Shown piece by piece: positions 60,241 through 64,000 of a stretch of DNA of 64,000 nucleotides (positions within the stretch are counted from its first letter, which is position 1; the number at the start of each line of letters is the position of its first letter). The translations under genes and the position numbers were made by a program. Source of the stretch: Leguminivora glycinivorella (Eukaryota > Arthropoda > Insecta > Lepidoptera > Tortricidae). The notes below the pieces were generated by a model. The model was not told the origin of the DNA. It searched no databases and was given only the letters and a program-made list of their open reading frames with translations. The stretch lies in contig NC_062994.1 of NCBI RefSeq assembly GCF_023078275.1, forward strand, positions 9,743,545-9,807,544, in the 5' to 3' direction.

Positions 60241-60982
60241 GATTGTATGATCTTCTTATATTAAAATCGTTTACAGTACATGGATCTTACCGCACTAGTT
60301 ATGTAATGAGCTCATTACGCAGCTATGTCAAAAATTTAAATAACCATATTTGCTGTAAATCGTCGTATGATACACGTGCGAAGAATTCGAAACGAGTTGT
60401 AATAAATTAAAACACGACCGAAGGGAGTGTTTTCAATTGACACGAGTTCTCTTTTCCGCACTTGTAGTGAAATGTACTAATAATTTTTCCCGCTTTGTTG
60501 AATGTTACCCTAAGTTTAGCATAATAATTTATAATAATTATTTACTACCGAATTATCAAGATTTAGTGTTCATTTAAATCTTTTTTAAGACACACGGGGC
60601 GAACGCGATAAAATAACATTATTACTATAAATACCTAGATATTTTTCTAGCACGATCGTCAAGTTGTTAGTGCTTGACAAAATAAAAACATCGACAATCC
60701 TTTTATCGATAAATAGCCTAACATAAGGTTATTGATTACCCCTGATAATAATCTCTAAAATCTTGAATAATTATGTAAACTATTAAAATATGGTTCGTTT
60801 TATTATTATTGTCCATTTATTTTCAAACATGTGACATTTGTATAAAACAGTAATGTTATATACCTACACATCAATTCAAGCCTATATTCAATAAACGGGG
60901 TAGGCAGAGCACATACAACTACTCAATATTATTCAGTGCCAGTGCAATAATTGATGACATAATAAAATCATAATAATTAATC

Positions 60983-61276
60983 ATCCTCATTGCGTTCTCC
61001 CGGCATTTGCCACTGCTTGTTGGAGCTGGGGTCCGCTTTGACAACTAATCCCAAGATTTGGCGTAGGCACTAGTTTTTACGAAAGCGACTGCCATCTGAC
61101 CTACTGGAATTAGTCCGGTTTCCTCGCGATGTTTTCCTTTACCGAAAAGCGACTGGCAAATATCAAATGACATTTCGCACATAAGTTCCGAAAAACTCAT
61201 TGGTGCGAGCCGGGGTTCGAACCCGCGACCTCCGGAACGAAAGTCGCACGTACTTACCGCTAGGCTACCAGCGCTT
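60983..61276 (-). mobile_element. SINE S1, near full length
   Basis: Complete antisense copy from catcctcattgcgttctccc to ggttcgaacccgcgacctcc and taggctaccagcgctt. Not a functional tRNA gene: it continues into the S1 body. Confidence 0.85.
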
Positions 61277-61346
61277 CTATAATAATAATTAATGACATGT
61301 TATAATGTAAGTTATCGAACTAAATATGGAAGTTATCGAGCTTAAT

Positions 61347-61976
61347 GTAGAAAATTCAAGTTTTTAGCTTTTATAGACCCGGAATATTTCAATTCTACTA
61401 ATGCTCATATCGAAACTTTAAGTCGGTCTGGCGGATGGTTGGGTCCATCCGATTGGTCTGGCTGCTTACAAACGGTCTAGTTACAGGTCCCTGCGTATCA
61501 TATATCAAAATCAGGCTTGAGAAAATGAGGTAAGTTAGAGTCGTTTTTTGCCAACTTTGTCGCGTCTGGTAAAAGTTATATTTATAATAAAATACACATG
61601 TACTTACGCAGTGTAAATAAAATTCATAGCTTAAAATTAATCTTGCACCACATATAAACTTTCATTTTTTTATTTCCTTAGAAGTAAATTTTTTGAAAGT
61701 CGCTTATTACGTCAAGTATACAATATATACACGTAGCTTAATGTAGAAAATTCAAGTTTTTAGCTTTTATAGACCCGGAATATTTCAATTCTACTAATGC
61801 TCATATCGAAACTTTAAGTCGGTCTGGCGGATGGTTGGGTCCATCCGATTGGTCTGGCTGCTTACAAACGGTCTAGTTACAGGTCCCTGCGTATCATATA
61901 TCAAAATCAGGCTTGAGAAAATGAGGTAAGTTAGAGTCGTTTTTTGCCAACTTTGTCGCGTCTGGTAAAAGTTATG
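61347..61976. repeat. Two near-identical 230-bp direct repeats
   Basis: 61347-61575 and 61747-61976 match base for base over gtagaaaattcaagttttta to gcgtctggtaaaagttat, 400 bp apart. Confidence 0.88.
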
Positions 61977-62229
61977 GCCGGCGGAAACGGTCTGGCATTG
62001 ATGATAACCAATTTCTAACAACGTGCTCTAACACATATATAAAAATCAGCCTTGAGAATTTAAGGAAAGTAAGCACTTTTTTTTCACCTTCATCACTTGA
62101 TAGCAAAAAATTGGCCGATGGGCCGAACTAGAAAATATGCACACATTAAACGCCGATGTGAACTCTACATTGTCCCAAAGTTTCATCCTTGAGAATTTGA
62201 GGAAGGTCTGGCGGGCCTGGGCTCTTGAT

Positions 62230-62440
62230 CTATGTGAATTTAAGCTTTGAGGCGTAAACTACAAAACTCGAGTCGCAACTTCTGAGTCTTAAAGCCTCGA
62301 ACCTTAAAGCCTCGACCATATAAGCCTCAACCTTATAAGTTTGCGTTGCTGCTTACGAGCACAGAATCCTCGAGTCTTTAGTCCTCAAGCTTTAAAGACT
62401 CCTAAGCTTTGAAGGTTTAAGTCTATAAGGTTTGTAGCAT
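62230..62440. repeat. Degenerate aagcctcraccttaa minisatellite
   Basis: Repeated short units such as cttaaagcctcgaacc, cctcgaccatataagcct and cctcaaccttataag; no coding frame. Confidence 0.6.
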
Positions 62441-62444
62441 TTAA

Positions 62445-62723
62445 CAGCAATTCCCGTCAACTTTGTACAAAAATTAAGGGAAAAGTTAAATTTGTTTTTA
62501 TTAATTCCTATTTTGTTACCAAGATTTTGTTGATTAATTGAGATTTTATTAAGTTTTATTTCGTCATTAAGGTTCTCTAGTAGGTATCTGTATTTTCTTA
62601 ATTATAACAATTATCCTGTATATATCTTACGAAAGTCGAATTATATTACTAAATGTTGGTAACAAAATAGGATCAATTAAAATTTGCTGACGTGGCATTG
62701 TACAAAGTTGACGGGAATTGCTG
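62445..62723. mobile_element. TTAA-flanked MITE cagcaattcccgtcaac
   Basis: 279 bp with a perfect 26-bp TIR (begins cagcaattcccgtcaacttt) and TTAA on both sides, as in piggyBac-type insertion. Confidence 0.88.
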
Positions 62724-62919
62724 TTAAGTCTTAAGAGCTTTTAATAAACTAGATCCTAAGGTCAACAGAAGTAAAAAAAACAGGCCAAGTGCGAGTCGGA
62801 CTCGCCCACTGAGAACTCCGTACTTTTTAGTATCCTGAGATACATGAGATACAGCGTGGTGACGTGACCGGGCGGACGGATATCTGAGTCTTAGTAATAG
62901 ACTTACGTTTTTACCCATT

Positions 62920-64000
62920 GTGTCAATTCAATTCAATTTAAGAGCTGGGCTCTTGTCGGTGCAGCTTGATGAAGTTGTCTCCACTTTGGTCGATCCGAAG
63001 CCAGCCTTTTAGTGTCCTGGTACGACACGGCCCTTACATGTTCCTTTACTTGGCTCATATAACTCTTTCTTGGCCTTCCCCTTCCTCTCCTTCCATTTAA
63101 TTTCCCTTCTATTATGTTTGTGATGAAATGGTCGTGTCGTAGCAGGTGGCCTATCATCTTTCCTCTCCTATTTTTAATAATATTCAATAAGGTCCTCTTT
63201 TCCTTCACTCTATTTAGGACTGCTTCATTGGTTACTCTTTCTGTCCATTTGATCCCTTCCATCCTTCGCCAGCACCACATCTCAAAGGCTTGCAGGTATT
63301 CTTCATCTCTCTTTCTTAGCGTCCATGTCTCGCTTGCATATAGTGCTATGGCCCATACAAATGTCTTCATAAATCTCTTTCGTAGGTTTAATGCTATTCC
63401 TGATCTAAATAGGGTTTTTTTCTTATAGTATGTCTGCTTTGCTATCGCAATTCTTGCTCTTATATCTGTAGTACATCTTGAGTTTCCTGTTATGATACTT
63501 CCCAAATATTTGAAGTTCTTGACCTGTTCTATTTTTGTTCCGCCTATTTTTAATTCAGCCTTTACATTGTCTTTCTTAGATGCTATCATAAACTTAGTTT
63601 TATTGTTATTAATTTTTAATCCAAATTCTCGAAATGTGTTGTCCATTAAATTTACTAATATCTCTAATTCTTTACTGTTATCGGCTAAGGCTGCTATATC
63701 ATCAGCAAATCTAACAAATACTATTCTCTCTCCATTTATCTTGATACCTAGATCTTTAGCAGAATCCAATACTTTCAATATAGCGGCTTCAATAAATACA
63801 TTAAATATGAGTGGCGACAATGAGCAGCCCTGTCTAACCCCCTGCTTTATTTTAGCTTTTCCAATTTCATCTCCTATTTCTATTATCGTTTCTTGTTGTC
63901 GGTATAGTTCATATATTATCTTTCTGTCCCTGTAATCCAATCCTATTTCTTTCAACCTTTTCATCATCAGCTTCCAGTCTACCTTATCGAACGCCTTTTC
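62920..64000 (-). mobile_element. RTE-type LINE, 3' part running off the window edge
   Basis: An uninterrupted frame from 64000 down to 62933 encodes RT motifs KQGVRQGCSLSPLIFNVFIE and FVRFADDIAAL, a YLGSIITGN segment, and a C-terminus with NGRRGRGRPRKSYMSQVKEH. The 3' end has an (AATTC)n-like tail at about 62920. No stop is seen within the window, so it may be recent. Confidence 0.88.

Overview
This is an AT-rich, intron-rich, repeat-dense animal genome segment. The repeat families (a tRNA-headed SINE, LINE 3' tails ending in short A/T-rich repeats, many short TIR elements, and the GGTTCCGTAG and CCCCGACGCAAAA type repeats) look like those of moths and butterflies (Lepidoptera). No bacterial-type genes or operons are present. 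Most short open frames lie inside repeats.

Three spliced protein genes can be rebuilt by matching exon phases. (1) Plus strand, about 1-25 kb: the 3' part of a zona pellucida (ZP) domain protein, eight exons from 120 to 25189, with eight ZP cysteines, a furin-type RRRR site and a hydrophobic C-terminus; its 5' end lies left of the window. (2) Minus strand, about 43.6-31.2 kb: a low-complexity, Gln/Ser/Arg/Pro-rich protein with a PPPPY motif, twelve phase-compatible exons ending at 31245. I do not recognise it with confidence. (3) Plus strand, 44420-59683: a CCDC113 (CFAP263)-type axonemal coiled-coil protein, nine core exons, about 402 residues, apparently complete. Genes 1 and 2 converge on a quiet AT-rich interval (25.2-31.2 kb). 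Genes 2 and 3 lie head to head, and missing upstream exons of gene 2 may lie inside gene 3.

Most remaining DNA is mobile. There are LINE remnants (47.3-50.0 kb, a 3' RTE-type piece running off the right edge at 62.9-64.0 kb, and several short tails), SINE copies, and hAT-like MITEs with intact 8-bp target duplications. There are also TTA-, TTAA- and TA-flanked MITEs, foldbacks, and a GC-hairpin satellite at 20.6-21.9 kb. Several insertions are nested, and some empty or uninterrupted relatives are present in the same window.

Two patterns deserve attention. First, exons in all three unrelated genes have been tandemly copied together with their splice donors (ZP exon 2; minus-gene exons 1, 4 and 6; CCDC113 exons 2 and 3), and the copies range from intact and in phase to visibly decayed. 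Second, two different repeat families share one architecture: long inverted arms around a tRNA-like core, the largest having arms of about 400 bp at 41.4-42.4 kb. I see no clearly new multi-gene system.
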